Assembly: GCF_002237655.1 (NCBI RefSeq)
Contig: NZ_NOKT01000006.1
Span: forward strand, 1 to 64,000
Reading direction: 5' to 3'
DNA: 64,000 bases
Origin: Streptomyces sp. XY006
GTDB taxonomy: Bacteria > Actinomycetota > Actinomycetes > Streptomycetales > Streptomycetaceae
Position numbers and translations under genes: made by a program
Shown here: one piece after another, positions 35,027-44,525 of the stretch
How the letters are laid out: the number at the start of each line of letters is the position of its first letter
Numbering within the stretch: the stretch's first letter is position 1
Notes under the pieces: generated by a model
The model's input: the letters and a program-made list of their open reading frames with translations, nothing else
Databases searched by the model: none
What the model was told of the DNA's origin: nothing

Positions 35027-35102
35027 CCCGACCCCTGCTCAACGCCTGGTCTGCCGGCACCGTCGATGCGGTGCCCAGCGGACTGCAGAAGAAAGGAACC
35101 TC

Positions 35103-36890
35103 GTGAACACCGCATCCGCCCCGGCGACGGATGAAACCTCCCTGACCTCCGGGCAGACGGCCAAGGACCTGTACGCGTACGTCCGGCCGCACCGGTGGGC
35201 CGTCGCCCTCGGCCTGCTGTGCGCCCTGCTCGGGGCCGCCGGGGGACTTCTGCAGCCGCTGGCCACGAAGACACTGGTGGACCGGCTCGCCTCCGGTGAC
35301 ACCATCGCCGGGATCCTCATCGCGCTCACCGCGCTGGTGCTGCTGGGCACGGCGGCCGAGGCGTTCGGCGCGTACGTGCTGGAGCGGACGGCGGAGTCGG
35401 TTGTCCTGGCCGCGCGGCGCACCCTGGTGGGGCGGCTCTTGCGGTTGCGCATCGCGGAGTGGGAGCGGATCCCGCCGGGTGATCTGATGTCCCGGGTCAC
35501 CTCTGACACCACACTGCTGCGGGCGGTCAGCACCCAGGCGGTCGTCTCCGCGGCCACCGGCGCGGTGACCTTCGTCGCGGCGGTGGTGGTGATGGCGTTC
35601 CTGGACGTCGTGCTGCTGGGTGTGACGCTCGGTGTGGTCGTGCTGGTCGGCGGGGCCGCCGCGCTGGTGATGCCACAGATCGCGCGGGCCACCGAGCGTG
35701 CGCAGGAGGCGGTCGGGGAGATTTCCGTCGCGCTGGAGCGGTCCCTCGGGGCGTTTCGCACGGTGAAGGCGTGCGGTGCCGAGGAGCGGGAGACCGCCCG
35801 GGTGGAGGCGGCGGCGCGGCGGGCGTGGCGGCACGGTGTGAAGAGCGCGAAGTGGGAGGCCGTGGCGGGCTCGGCGGACGAACTCGCCGTCCAGCTGGCC
35901 TTCCTGGCGGTGCTCGCCGTAGGCGGGGCGCGGGTGGCGTCCGGGGAGATCCCCGTGTCCACCCTCATCGCCTTCCTGCTGTACCTCTTCTACCTGATCG
36001 AGCCGGTGTCCAGGCTGGTCGACGCCGTGTCCTCCTATCAGGAGGGCGCGGTGGCGATCTCCCGGATCGCGCAGGCGAAACGCCTGTCGACGGAACCGGC
36101 CCACCGGAGGACGGGCGCCGTCCCCGGACAGGTGCCGACGGTGCCGGCTCCGGCATCGGTCCGTTTCGAGGACGTGTCCTTCCGCTACCGCCCGGGCCTG
36201 CCGTACGTCCACGAGCAGGTGAGCTTCGAGGTACCCGGTGCCGGGATGACGGCCTTCGTCGGCCCCTCGGGCGCGGGCAAGTCGACGGTGTTCGCGCTCA
36301 TCGAGCGGTTCCACGAGGTCACCGGCGGCCGGGTCCTGGTTGACGGCGAGGACGTACGGCACTGGCCGCTGCCCCGACTGCGGTCCGCCATCGGCTACGT
36401 CGAGCAGGACGCGCCCGTGCTGGCAGGCACGCTCCGCGAGAACCTGGTCTTCGCCGCGCCCGGCGCGACGGACGACGACATCCGCGACGTCCTGGCACAG
36501 ACGAAGCTCGACACCCTCGTAGACCGCCTGCCCCACGGCCTGGACACCCCGGTCGGACACCGCGGCTCGAAGCTGTCGGGCGGCGAACGGCAACGCGTCG
36601 CCATCGCACGTGCCCTGTTGCGCAAGCCCCGGCTGCTGCTCCTGGACGAGGCGACCTCGCAACTCGACGCCGTCAACGAGCTGGCACTGCGGGACGTCAT
36701 CGCGGAGGTGGCGCGTGAGATCACCGTGCTGGTGGTGGCCCATCGCCTGTCGACGGTGACGGACGCCGACCGGATCGTCGTCATGGACGCGGGCCGGGTC
36801 CGGGCCGTGGGCACCCATGAGGAACTGGTGGACCAGGACGGGTTGTACGCGCGGCTGGCGGCCACCCAGCTCCTGGCCCCCGCGCGATGA
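35103..36890 (+). CDS. ABC exporter, fused permease and ATPase
   Basis: The 595-aa half-transporter has six membrane helices in residues 1-320 and an ATPase at about 355-590. Walker A is GPSGAGKST, the signature [15 protein letters not shown], Walker [13 protein letters not shown], and the H-loop VVAHRLST. It is of the type IV exporter class (MsbA/LmrA-like), working as a homodimer because no partner half is present. Start GTG 35103 has AAAGGAACC upstream. It follows the small membrane protein and is convergent with a two-component system, which may regulate it; lipid, drug or peptide export are all possible. Confidence 0.9.
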   Translation: MNTASAPATDETSLTSGQTAKDLYAYVRPHRWAVALGLLCALLGAAGGLLQPLATKTLVDRLASGDTIAGILIALTALVLLGTAAEAFGAYVLERTAESVVLAARRTLVGRLLRLRIAEWERIPPGDLMSRVTSDTTLLRAVSTQAVVSAATGAVTFVAAVVVMAFLDVVLLGVTLGVVVLVGGAAALVMPQIARATERAQEAVGEISVALERSLGAFRTVKACGAEERETARVEAAARRAWRHGVKSAKWEAVAGSADELAVQLAFLAVLAVGGARVASGEIPVSTLIAFLLYLFYLIEPVSRLVDAVSSYQEGAVAISRIAQAKRLSTEPAHRRTGAVPGQVPTVPAPASVRFEDVSFRYRPGLPYVHEQVSFEVPGAGMTAFVGPSGAGKSTVFALIERFHEVTGGRVLVDGEDVRHWPLPRLRSAIGYVEQDAPVLAGTLRENLVFAAPGATDDDIRDVLAQTKLDTLVDRLPHGLDTPVGHRGSKLSGGERQRVAIARALLRKPRLLLLDEATSQLDAVNELALRDVIAEVAREITVLVVAHRLSTVTDADRIVVMDAGRVRAVGTHEELVDQDGLYARLAATQLLAPAR

Positions 36891-37040
36891 CCCACCGCAC
36901 GCAGGGCTGTCCGGTCGTCCACTGCCCCACGTGCCGGAGGAATCCAATCCTCACCGGGCCGGCGCGGCACCGGGAACGGCCGGGACAGGGAACTGGGAAA
37001 GGCAAGCCCACGGAGCGCGGTCCACGGGAGTCGGCGCCCG

Positions 37041-37098
37041 CTGCCGGCCCGCGGCTCACGGGGCTCACGTGTGAGCCCCGTGAGCCGCGGGCCGGCAG
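37041..37098. terminator. 58-bp palindrome with 28-bp perfect stem
   Basis: CTGCCGGCCCGCGGCTCACG and the next eight bases pair perfectly with the complement at 37071-37098; only GT is unpaired. It sits between the convergent ABC exporter and histidine kinase and should terminate both. Confidence 0.8.
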
Positions 37099-37107
37099 AA
37101 CGCCGTG

Positions 37108-38220
37108 TCAGTCCGCGCTGCGCGGGACCCTCAGCCGCACCCGGTAGCCGCCCTCCGCGGTCGGGCCCGCGTCCAGGGTGCCGTGCAGGATCTCGGCCCT
37201 TTCCCGCAGACCGACCAAGCCCTGCTGCGAACCGGGCAAGGAGAGGGAGGGGCGCGTAGGAGGGGTGTTGGTGACGGTCACTCCCACGCCGTCCCCGTCC
37301 TGCCACAGCTCGACGCGGGCGTGGGCGCCGGGGGCGTGCTTGCGGACGTTGGTCAGGGCTTCCTGGACCGTGCGGTAGAGGGCGCGTTGGGCGGGTGTGC
37401 CCACCGTGGGCGGCAGCTCACCCGTCAGCTCCGTGTGAGTGCCGCTGGATGCCACCAGTTTGCGCAAGTCGGCCAGGGTGGGCTGCGGGGTCGGTTCGGT
37501 GGCGTTGCCGCCGGAGGCACGCAGCAGCGTGACCATGGTGCGCAGCTCGTCCAGGGTCGTCACGCTCAGCGAACGGATCGTGCGAGCAGCCTCCTTGGCA
37601 TCCGCGTCCTTGGCGGCGACCTGCAACGCCCCGGCCCGTACGGCGATGAGGCTGACCTGGTGGGAGACCACGTCGTGCATCTCACGGGCCAGCTGGGCGC
37701 GTTCGCGGGCGAGCACGGCCTGAGCATGCAGGTTCCGCTCGTGCTCCCTGGCCTCCTCGATCTCGGCCAGCCGCCGCGCCAGGTCCCGTTGCGCCTGGAG
37801 AAGCTGGCCGAAGAGGACCGGGGCGACGCTGGTTGCCAGGCCGTACACGAAGAAGACCAGCGTCATCGTCCGGTCCGCCTCGGCCAGGGGCCACGGAGTA
37901 CTGCTCGCCACGGCGGCCAGGACGACGCACACCGAGAGGAGACGGCGGTCGCGGGACCGTTCGGCCAGGGTGAACAGCGCCGCGAGCACAGCGACGGCGA
38001 CCTCCTGCATCAGCGCGATGGGCAGGGTGAGCAGGAACACGGCGAGCGGGAACCGGCGCCGGAACGCCAACGCGACGCAGCCCACCGCGGCCAGCGCCAC
38101 TTCGGTCCCCGAGTACTCCCACGTGTTCACCACCAGCACGTCCACGGCCGCCACCGCCACCAGGACGAGGTCGATGACCGGCGTGGGAACCCGCTGCCAC
38201 ACGGCACGTGCCCGGCTCAT
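37108..38220 (-). CDS. NarL-class sensor histidine kinase
   Basis: The 370-aa protein has four to five membrane helices (about residues 15-150), a coiled-coil linker, a HisKA_3 domain (AREMHDVVSHQVSLIAVRAG, phospho-acceptor His) and an HATPase domain with VQEALTNVRKHAPGA and GLVGLRERAEILHG. It lacks an extracytoplasmic sensor, like intramembrane-sensing kinases of cell-envelope stress systems. It starts within the stop codon of the response regulator gene (ATGA overlap at 38217-38220), so the two are translationally coupled. Confidence 0.9.
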   Translation of the reverse strand: MSRARAVWQRVPTPVIDLVLVAVAAVDVLVVNTWEYSGTEVALAAVGCVALAFRRRFPLAVFLLTLPIALMQEVAVAVLAALFTLAERSRDRRLLSVCVVLAAVASSTPWPLAEADRTMTLVFFVYGLATSVAPVLFGQLLQAQRDLARRLAEIEEAREHERNLHAQAVLARERAQLAREMHDVVSHQVSLIAVRAGALQVAAKDADAKEAARTIRSLSVTTLDELRTMVTLLRASGGNATEPTPQPTLADLRKLVASSGTHTELTGELPPTVGTPAQRALYRTVQEALTNVRKHAPGAHARVELWQDGDGVGVTVTNTPPTRPSLSLPGSQQGLVGLRERAEILHGTLDAGPTAEGGYRVRLRVPRSAD

Positions 38221-38888
38221 CGGCCGGCCCCGGGCCGCGGGTGCTCGTCGAGCAGTCCGGCCCGCTGCGCCAGCAGCGCGGCCTGCACCCGGCTCGCCAC
38301 CCGCAGCTTCGTCAGGATCGCGCTGACGTGGTCCTTCACCGTGCCCGCCCCCAGATGGACACGCGCCCCGATGTCCGCGTTCGACAACCCCTCCGCCACC
38401 AGGACGAGGACGTCACGCTCCCGCGCGGTGAGCAGCCGTACCCGGGCCGCCTCCGCATCGACCGCCGCCGCGGTGCCGGGGTGACTGTGCAGCAGGGCCC
38501 GTGATGCCTTGGGGGACAACACGACACCGCCTGCGGCCAGGGTCCGCACCAGGTGGGCAAGCTGCTCCGGCTCGGTGTCCTTGAGGAGGAAGCCGGCCGC
38601 GCCGGAGTGCAGCGCGGTCAGGATGTACTCGTCGGCGTCGAACGTGGTCAGCATGGCCACCACCGGCGGATCCGGCATGGTCCGCAACTCGCGCAGGACG
38701 GTGAGCCCGTCGACGTCCGGCATCCGGATGTCCAGCAGCACCACGTCGGGCCGCTGCCGCCGGACGGTCTCCACCGCGTGGCCGCCTCTCGCGGTCGCGA
38801 CAACCTCGATGTCCTCGGACGCGCCCAGAATGAGTTCGAAGCCCGAGCGAACCAGTGCCTCGTCGTCGACCACCACTACCCGGATCAC
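38217..38888 (-). CDS. NarL/LuxR-class response regulator
   Basis: The 223-aa protein has a receiver domain (VVVVDDEALVRSG, phospho-acceptor Asp in DVVLLDIRMPDVDGL, Lys in FLLKDTEPEQL) and a C-terminal LuxR helix-turn-helix (LTARERDVLVLVAEGLSNAD). GTG 38888 begins the canonical IRVVVVDDEA; ATG 38912 is an in-frame alternative. It is the first gene of the operon with the kinase at 37108. Convergent placement to the ABC exporter suggests, but does not prove, that the exporter is a target. Confidence 0.9.
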   Translation of the reverse strand: MIRVVVVDDEALVRSGFELILGASEDIEVVATARGGHAVETVRRQRPDVVLLDIRMPDVDGLTVLRELRTMPDPPVVAMLTTFDADEYILTALHSGAAGFLLKDTEPEQLAHLVRTLAAGGVVLSPKASRALLHSHPGTAAAVDAEAARVRLLTARERDVLVLVAEGLSNADIGARVHLGAGTVKDHVSAILTKLRVASRVQAALLAQRAGLLDEHPRPGAGR

Positions 38889-39126
38889 GAGCTCCGCCTC
38901 ACCTTCGTTCATGCCGTCCGGCCATGCCGACTCGACCCTAAAGCCCACGTAGAGCCCTTGTGGCCCGGCGAGCGGCAGCTCCAGCCACACGGCGGGGCGG
39001 CACCCACCACTCGGCAGGGGCACACGGCCGCCTGCCGTACAGTCCGTGATCGGCGCGTGTCCCCCGGCAGCGGTGTGCCCTCGCCACCGCGGCGTCAAGG
39101 CCGATGTGGGAGGGCACGGTGCGGGG

Positions 39127-40329
39127 TCAGTGTCCGGCGACGACGCCCGACAGTTCGTTCGTGCTGTTCGGCAGGGTGACGGAGGTGATCTTCTTCCCCG
39201 TCTCCAGGTCGATGGCGTGCAGCGCCTTCTTGCCGGGCTCGGAGACGTATGCGACGTGTCCGCGCACGAACAGGGTGGGCCGGGCCTGCTGCCAGTCCAG
39301 GGGCTCCTGCCACTCGCCCACCACGGGGATCTTCTTCTCGACCTTGCCGGTATCCGGGTCGATGACGCGGAGGGCACCGTCGGTGCCGAGGACCAGGGCC
39401 TCGCCGTGCGGACCGCGGCCCAGCGAGCGGAAGGAGTAGCTCGCGCCCAGGTCGACCAGGCGCAGCTTCTTCTTGTCGGTGTCGATGAGGGAGATACGGG
39501 TGGGCCGCTCCAACTCCGCCTCGGGATCGGTCTTGTAGTCGCCCAGGAGGACCGGCGAGGCGTCGCTGCCCGCCTGGTTGCCGATGCGGCCGTAGTCGTC
39601 GGGTGCGTCGATCTTGGTGAACTCGCCGTCCTTGTAGATCAGTATGCCGTCCTCACAGCCGATGCCGATGGCTTCGTTCTCGGCGGCCGCCTCGCCGTGG
39701 ACACCGGGGCAGTCCTCGTTGCGCGCGATCTCCTTGTTGTTCTTGTCCAGCACCAGAGCGCCGGTGCGCTTCTCCTCGGTGCCCAGAGTGCTCACGAGTC
39801 TGCCGTCGGCCAGTTCGATGGCGACGCCGTGGTGCGCCTCGGCGGAGGTGTACGTGCGCCCTTGCGGCTTCTCGCCACCGCTCAGGTCGTTGGGGTCGAA
39901 GACGTTGACCTCTCCTGTGCCGTCGGTGAAGAGCACGGTCTTGCCGGCGTGCCGGACCACGTGGCCGGGCTTGGCGCCCTTGTACTCGATGTCGGTGAGG
40001 GTCTGGCCGGTGGCGTGCAGAACACGGAATCCGCTGTCGGTGGAGACGACGACGTGGTCCTTGTCGCCCGCGGGGTTGACCCGGTTGAAGCCGGGCAGGT
40101 CGATGGTCTTGGCGAGCTTCAGGCTTTCGCCGTGAAGGATGTACAGGCCGCCGTCGAAGGTGGCGACCACCGGGTCCTTGACCGTCGCCGCGGGCGTGGC
40201 GGTCGCGGTGGTGTCGGACTTGGTACCGGCCGTGGAGGAGCCCTCTTCGCCGCAGGCGGTCAGGGCGGTCGAGACCGCCAGGGCCAGTGCCGTGCCCGTC
40301 AGGGCTCTGCCGCGTATCGCCTTGTTCAT
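39127..40329 (-). CDS. aztD: AztD-type zinc chaperone lipoprotein
   Basis: The 400-aa protein has a lipoprotein signal (LALAVSTALTAC, Cys near residue 26) and a beta-propeller of repeated HVVVSTDSGFRVLHA-like blades. His-rich loops include KPGHVVRHAGKTVLFTDGTG and EAHHGVAIELADG. In Paracoccus AztD is a periplasmic zinc chaperone that hands Zn(II) to the binding protein AztC. Here it is the last of four minus-strand azt genes. A paralogue at 41392 is also present. ATG 40329 has GAAAGGAACGC upstream. Confidence 0.85.
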   Translation of the reverse strand: MNKAIRGRALTGTALALAVSTALTACGEEGSSTAGTKSDTTATATPAATVKDPVVATFDGGLYILHGESLKLAKTIDLPGFNRVNPAGDKDHVVVSTDSGFRVLHATGQTLTDIEYKGAKPGHVVRHAGKTVLFTDGTGEVNVFDPNDLSGGEKPQGRTYTSAEAHHGVAIELADGRLVSTLGTEEKRTGALVLDKNNKEIARNEDCPGVHGEAAAENEAIGIGCEDGILIYKDGEFTKIDAPDDYGRIGNQAGSDASPVLLGDYKTDPEAELERPTRISLIDTDKKKLRLVDLGASYSFRSLGRGPHGEALVLGTDGALRVIDPDTGKVEKKIPVVGEWQEPLDWQQARPTLFVRGHVAYVSEPGKKALHAIDLETGKKITSVTLPNSTNELSGVVAGH

Positions 40330-40417
40330 CGTTGCGTTCCTTTCTGTGCCGCGCGGGTGGCGGCATGGGGACGTGATGTGCCGGCCCGATGACCGGTGTG
40401 CCGGAAGGTTCGGAGGG

Positions 40418-41395
40418 TCAGTCGCCGGTCAGACCGGTGGCCATGGCGGTGGTGTTGGCGCGCATCATCCGCAGGTAGGTGTCCGCACCGTCGCCCTTGG
40501 CGGTCAGGGATTCCGAGTACAGCTCGACGACGCGAACCCCGCCGCCCATCTCCGTTCGCAGTACCTCGGCGAGCCGTCTGGGCTGGGAGGAGTCGGCGAA
40601 GACGCTGCGCACGCCCGCTCGCTGCATCGCCTCGGTGAGGGAGCGCAGGTCCGAGGAGCTGGGTGAGGCCAATGTGGTGCCGCTGGGGACGACCGCGCCG
40701 ATCACGCGGAATCCGAAGCGGTCCGCGAGGTAGCCGAAGACGTGGTGGTTGGTGACGAGCGCCCGCCGGTCGGCGGGGACGCGGCCGAAGGACTTCTCCA
40801 TCCAGGTGGTGAGGTCCGACAGTTGCTTCGCGTAGCGGTCGGCGTTGGCGCGTATCGAGTCGGCGTCGACGCCGTCGACGTGGTCGATGATCTGGTCGGC
40901 TATCAGGCCGGTGACCTTGCGCACCCGGTCGGGGTCCGTCCAGAAGTGCGGGTCGGGCTGCTCCTCCTCGCCTTCGGGGCCGCCGTCGCCGGCCGTGCGG
41001 AAGGTGAGCGGGTCGGCCGCCTCGCCGGCCGCGAAGGTGGCGACGCCGGACTCGCGGGCAGCCTCCACATGCCGCAGCACGTTCTCCTCCAGGCCCAGGC
41101 CGTTGTAGACGACCAGGTCCGCCTGTTCCAGCTCGGCGGCCTGCACCGCCGACAGACCGAAGGAGTGCGGGTCGGCGTTGGGCTTCATCAGGACGGTGAC
41201 GCCGGCCTCGTCCCCGACAATCTCCCGGGTGACGTCGCCGAGGATGTTGGTCGTGACGACGATGCCGGGCTGATCGTCGCCAGGAGTGCAGGCGGTGACG
41301 GTCGCGGCTGCCACGAGGGCGAGCAGACCCGCGATCAGGCTCCGCAGGCGGGCGATGCGCACCCTCGCACGCTGCTTGGCCTCGGTGCGGCTCAT
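40418..41395 (-). CDS. aztC: Zinc-binding lipoprotein of ABC uptake system, AztC
   Basis: The 325-aa protein belongs to the ZnuA/TroA cluster A-I binding proteins. A lipobox near LVAAATVTAC anchors it. Zinc ligands fit NADPHSFGLSAVQ (His), DPHFWTDPDRV (His), TNHHVFGYLADRF (His) and an Asp near FADSSQPRR. A short acidic Glu/Gly loop precedes the second ligand instead of a His-rich loop. It overlaps the upstream AztD-like gene by 4 bp (ATGA), showing translational coupling, and is followed by a second AztD gene. Confidence 0.9.
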   Translation of the reverse strand: MSRTEAKQRARVRIARLRSLIAGLLALVAAATVTACTPGDDQPGIVVTTNILGDVTREIVGDEAGVTVLMKPNADPHSFGLSAVQAAELEQADLVVYNGLGLEENVLRHVEAARESGVATFAAGEAADPLTFRTAGDGGPEGEEEQPDPHFWTDPDRVRKVTGLIADQIIDHVDGVDADSIRANADRYAKQLSDLTTWMEKSFGRVPADRRALVTNHHVFGYLADRFGFRVIGAVVPSGTTLASPSSSDLRSLTEAMQRAGVRSVFADSSQPRRLAEVLRTEMGGGVRVVELYSESLTAKGDGADTYLRMMRANTTAMATGLTGD

Positions 41396-42627
41396 CGGCC
41401 GGTCTCCGCCATGAGGCCCGGCCGGATGTCCAGGTCGAAGGAGCGTGCGATGCGCAGGCCGTCGTTGTAGTCGATCTCGAACACCTTCTTGCCTCCGGGG
41501 TCGTTGACGTAGGCGCGGCTGCGGTCGACCTCGATGACGGGGGCGTTGTCGCCGGTGCCGGCTCGCTTTCGTTCCGTCAGCAGCGGATTCGTCCGGGCGG
41601 TCTGCTTTCCGGTTGCGATGTCATAGCCGTGCAGCGCACCGTCGGTCTCCAGTACGAGCAGGGGTGAGCCCTCTCCGGCGGTGTTGGCCGCGACGACGTC
41701 TCCGGTGTCCACCCGTTTCCAGGTTCGCTCGGTGACGTCGAGGACCCAGACCGCGTCGTCTCCGGCCGGGGCGGTGAGGGTGTCGCTGCCGGGCCGGTGA
41801 CGGAAGGCGGTGGCCCGTTCCCGCGCCGGGACGTGCCTCCCGTACGGGATTTTCTCGGCGGTGAAGACGCCGTCCTCGGTCCGGACGAGCAGGGCGCCGT
41901 CGGAGCAGCCGAGGATCACGCCGCGCCGGGTGACGGCGTCCCCTCGGGGGTCAGCACACGTCATGTCCGGTGAGGCGACGCGCTCTCCCTTGCGGTCGAG
42001 GACGACGAGTTCGGTGGTGCCGCCCTTGTGCGCGAAGGCAAGCAGGTGTTCCTCGAACGGGACGACGGCACCGGCGTATGTGCCCGGCAGCGTCCGTGGA
42101 GAGCTGATCGTGCCCTGCTCCAGCTTGGTCCGGTCGTAGAGGACGGCGCGCCCGTCCGCGTCGGTCACCGCGGTCACGGCGACGTCGCTGCGCGCCTGGG
42201 CTCCACTGGCCGCGGGAAGCTCCCCCACGTCGAGTGGCGCCGCGCTGTAGTAGTGGACGTGGTCGCCGTGGTCCACCATCCAGGCGCCGCTGTCGAGGAC
42301 ATGCGTGCCCCCGGGTGTGCGGAGGTAGCCGAACCTGCCGTCGGTCCCCAGCCGAGCGGCGTCCTTCACCTGGGCAGTGCTGTGCACCTTGCCGGTGATG
42401 AGGTCGAGGACCCTGGTGCTGCCGCTGCCGGGGTCGTTCAGCAGGAGCCGGGACTGCTGCTCGGCGGCCTCCCTGGCTCCCTCGACGTACCCGTGCGGGG
42501 TGGCGGACGGGGAACTCGCGGCGGGCCGCGCGGGGTTGTTGCTCTCTGTCGCACAGCTCGTGGTGAGCAGCGCGGTGAGCGCCAGTGCGGCCGCTGCCCG
42601 CGGAGTGACGCTTGCGTGGACGGTCAT
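41392..42627 (-). CDS. Second AztD-like beta-propeller lipoprotein
   Basis: The 411-aa protein has a lipoprotein signal (ALTALLTTSCATES) and the same propeller organisation as the AztD at 39127: LDLITGKVHSTAQVKDAARL, GTHVLDSGAWMVDHGDHVHY, VILGCSDGALLVRTEDGVFT and PGLMAETGR at the end. HGDHVHYYS supplies possible zinc ligands. It is distinct in sequence from the first copy, so it is a diverged paralogue, not a recent duplication. It lies between aztB and aztC in the same operon, with a 21-bp gap to aztB. Confidence 0.8.
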   Translation of the reverse strand: MTVHASVTPRAAAALALTALLTTSCATESNNPARPAASSPSATPHGYVEGAREAAEQQSRLLLNDPGSGSTRVLDLITGKVHSTAQVKDAARLGTDGRFGYLRTPGGTHVLDSGAWMVDHGDHVHYYSAAPLDVGELPAASGAQARSDVAVTAVTDADGRAVLYDRTKLEQGTISSPRTLPGTYAGAVVPFEEHLLAFAHKGGTTELVVLDRKGERVASPDMTCADPRGDAVTRRGVILGCSDGALLVRTEDGVFTAEKIPYGRHVPARERATAFRHRPGSDTLTAPAGDDAVWVLDVTERTWKRVDTGDVVAANTAGEGSPLLVLETDGALHGYDIATGKQTARTNPLLTERKRAGTGDNAPVIEVDRSRAYVNDPGGKKVFEIDYNDGLRIARSFDLDIRPGLMAETGR

Positions 42628-42648
42628 GCCGATCGCCTCCGGCTTCTT

Positions 42649-43509
42649 TCAGTTGACTTCGAGTGCAGGGACCGGGGCGTGGGCGTGGCGCGTACGGCGG
42701 TCACGCAGGGCCGACAGCACGTGGGAGATGAAGAACAGGCTCACCGCCAGGGCGGCGACGGTCGCGCCGGCGGCGGTGCTCAGGTGCCAGGACAACAGCA
42801 GGCCGCCGAACGTGGCCAGGGTCCCGAGCAGAGCGGCGAGCGCCATGACCCCGTGCACGGAGCGGGCCCATGGCAGGGCGGCCGCCGGCGGGGCGATGAG
42901 CAGGCCGAGGACCAGCAGCGTTCCGACGATGTGGAACGAGGCGACGATCGCCAGGCCGAGCAGGCCGAGGAGCACGGCGTGTGCCAGGCGGGGCCGCAGC
43001 CCAAGGGTGTGGGCCTTGCGCGCGTCGAAGGCCAGGGCCAGGAAGGCACGGTGACCGAGCACCGACACCAGCAACGCCGCCAGCAAGGCCGCCGCGAGCA
43101 GGAGGAGGTCCTGCAGCCGGACGGCGAGAACGTCACCGAACAGGAACCCGGTCAGGTCGACCGCGAAGGACTGCGAGCGCGACACGATGATCACACCGAG
43201 CGAGAGCATGCCGACGAACAGCAGCCCGATGCCGGTGTCCTGCGACAACCTCGGCGCACGGCCCAACGCGGTGACGCCGGCCGTCATGACGGCGGCGCTG
43301 ATCACCGCGCCCACGAAGAGATTTCCCCCGAGGAGCGCGGCCACAGCGACGCCCGGCAGCAGCCCGTGCGACATGGCGTCCCCGAGGAAGGCCATCCCCC
43401 GCAGCACCACCCAGGTGCCCGCCAGCGCGCAGATGACGGATACGAGGATCCCGCCCCAGAGGGCCCGCTGCACAAAGGTCACCTCGAACGGGACCGTCAA
43501 CCATTCCAT
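42649..43509 (-). CDS. aztB: Zinc ABC transporter permease, AztB
   Basis: The 286-aa protein has eight or nine membrane helices and the ABC-3 permease signature: LAGTWVVLRGMAFLGDAMSH, then LLPGVAVAALLGGNLFVGA and SFHIVGTLLVLGLLIAPPAA. It forms the membrane channel of the zinc importer. ATG 43509 lies beside the Zur-like box; the mRNA would have almost no leader. It heads the minus-strand operon aztB - aztD-like - aztC - aztD. Confidence 0.9.
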   Translation of the reverse strand: MEWLTVPFEVTFVQRALWGGILVSVICALAGTWVVLRGMAFLGDAMSHGLLPGVAVAALLGGNLFVGAVISAAVMTAGVTALGRAPRLSQDTGIGLLFVGMLSLGVIIVSRSQSFAVDLTGFLFGDVLAVRLQDLLLLAAALLAALLVSVLGHRAFLALAFDARKAHTLGLRPRLAHAVLLGLLGLAIVASFHIVGTLLVLGLLIAPPAAALPWARSVHGVMALAALLGTLATFGGLLLSWHLSTAAGATVAALAVSLFFISHVLSALRDRRTRHAHAPVPALEVN

Positions 43510-43519
43510 GGCCAGGACA

Positions 43520-43541
43520 TTACAATGAAAATCATGTTCAT
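43520..43541. promoter_or_regulatory. Zur-like box between divergent aztA and aztB
   Basis: TGAAAATCATGTTCA at 43526-43540 has 7-bp arms with one mismatch, matching the actinobacterial Zur consensus (TGAAAATGATTTTCA). It overlaps a TACAAT -10 candidate (43521-43526) and the aztA start region, so zinc-bound Zur would block both directions. Confidence 0.8.
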
Positions 43542-44268
43542 CAAACCGTCCTCCTCGCCCGCCCCGCCCCCCGAGCGAGCCGCTCACATCCGCTTCTCGG
43601 GGCTGTGCGCCGGCTATCCAGGACGTCCGGTTCTCCACCAAGTCACTGCGGAAATACCTCAGTTGGCCACGACGGTGCTCGTCGGCCCGAACGGCAGCGG
43701 CAAGTCGACCCTGCTCGGAGTGCTCGCCGGTGTGATCAAGCCGACATCCGGCGTCCTCGTCCGCACCGGCGACCGGCCGCCCGCCTTCGTACCCCAGCGC
43801 GGCGCGGTCGGCGACACCCTGCCGCTCACCGTCCGGCAGGCCGTGGAGATGGGGCGCTGGGGCGAACGCGGCCCCTGGCGCCGGCTGACGTGCCGGGACC
43901 ACGCGACCGTGGACGCGGCACTCGACCGGCTCGGCATCGGCGCACTCGCCTCCCGGCAACTGGGCGAGCTCTCGGGTGGGCAGCGGCAACGCGCCCTCAT
44001 CGCGCAGGGGCTGGCGCAGGAGTCGGACCTGCTGCTCCTCGACGAGCCGACCACCGGCCTGGACATCGAGGCGAGGGAGCGCATCGGGGAACTGCTGACG
44101 GCACTCGTCGCGGACGGGGTGACGGTCGTCCAGGCCACGCACGACCTTGAGGCCGCGCGCGCGGCGGACGCCTGCCTCCTGCTCCAGAACGGTCGCCTCA
44201 CCGGGCAGGGACGTCCGGAGCAAGTCCTGACCACGTCGGCCCTGACCCAGGTCTGGCGAACGCTCTGA
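43534..44268 (+). CDS. aztA: Zinc ABC transporter ATPase, AztA
   Basis: The 244-aa ATPase has Walker A GPNGSGKST, Q-loop in FVPQRGAVGDTLPLTV, signature LSGGQRQRALIAQGL, Walker B LLLLDEPTTGLD and switch His in VQATHDLEAA. It energises the AztB permease. ATG 43534 fits a leaderless start from TACAAT at 43521-43526; ATG 43525 in the same frame would add three residues. The gene is divergent from aztB across the Zur-like box. Confidence 0.9.
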   Translation: MFIKPSSSPAPPPERAAHIRFSGLCAGYPGRPVLHQVTAEIPQLATTVLVGPNGSGKSTLLGVLAGVIKPTSGVLVRTGDRPPAFVPQRGAVGDTLPLTVRQAVEMGRWGERGPWRRLTCRDHATVDAALDRLGIGALASRQLGELSGGQRQRALIAQGLAQESDLLLLDEPTTGLDIEARERIGELLTALVADGVTVVQATHDLEAARAADACLLLQNGRLTGQGRPEQVLTTSALTQVWRTL

Positions 44269-44525
44269 GGGCCCGGTGCACGTAACCACGAAGACCGCGC
44301 CGGAAGGGCCAGCCCGTGCGCAGGTTCATGCCTGCCCGGCATCATGCGGCGCTTGGAGACTCACCCCTTCGAGCTGCCCGCGCTGTCCCCGAGGCCGATG
44401 AGCACATGTGGGTCGGCCTGGCCCAGATCTTGCAGTCGCGATGCCGTGAGACTGGGCCGACAGACGAGGCGGCGCCGACGCGGTTTGCGGAGAGGAGGGC
44501 AGACCACGTCGGCGTCGGGGGCGGC
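44269..44525. other. Intergenic region, no gene seen
   Basis: Convergent 3' flanks of aztA and the RidA-family gene. Open frames have no family features. Confidence 0.5.

Noticed and set aside
42028..43533. Long N-terminal extension of aztA
   Set aside because: The extension is antisense to the aztB and AztD-like genes; the ATPase domain, the -10 candidate and the Zur-like box place the start at 43525-43534.
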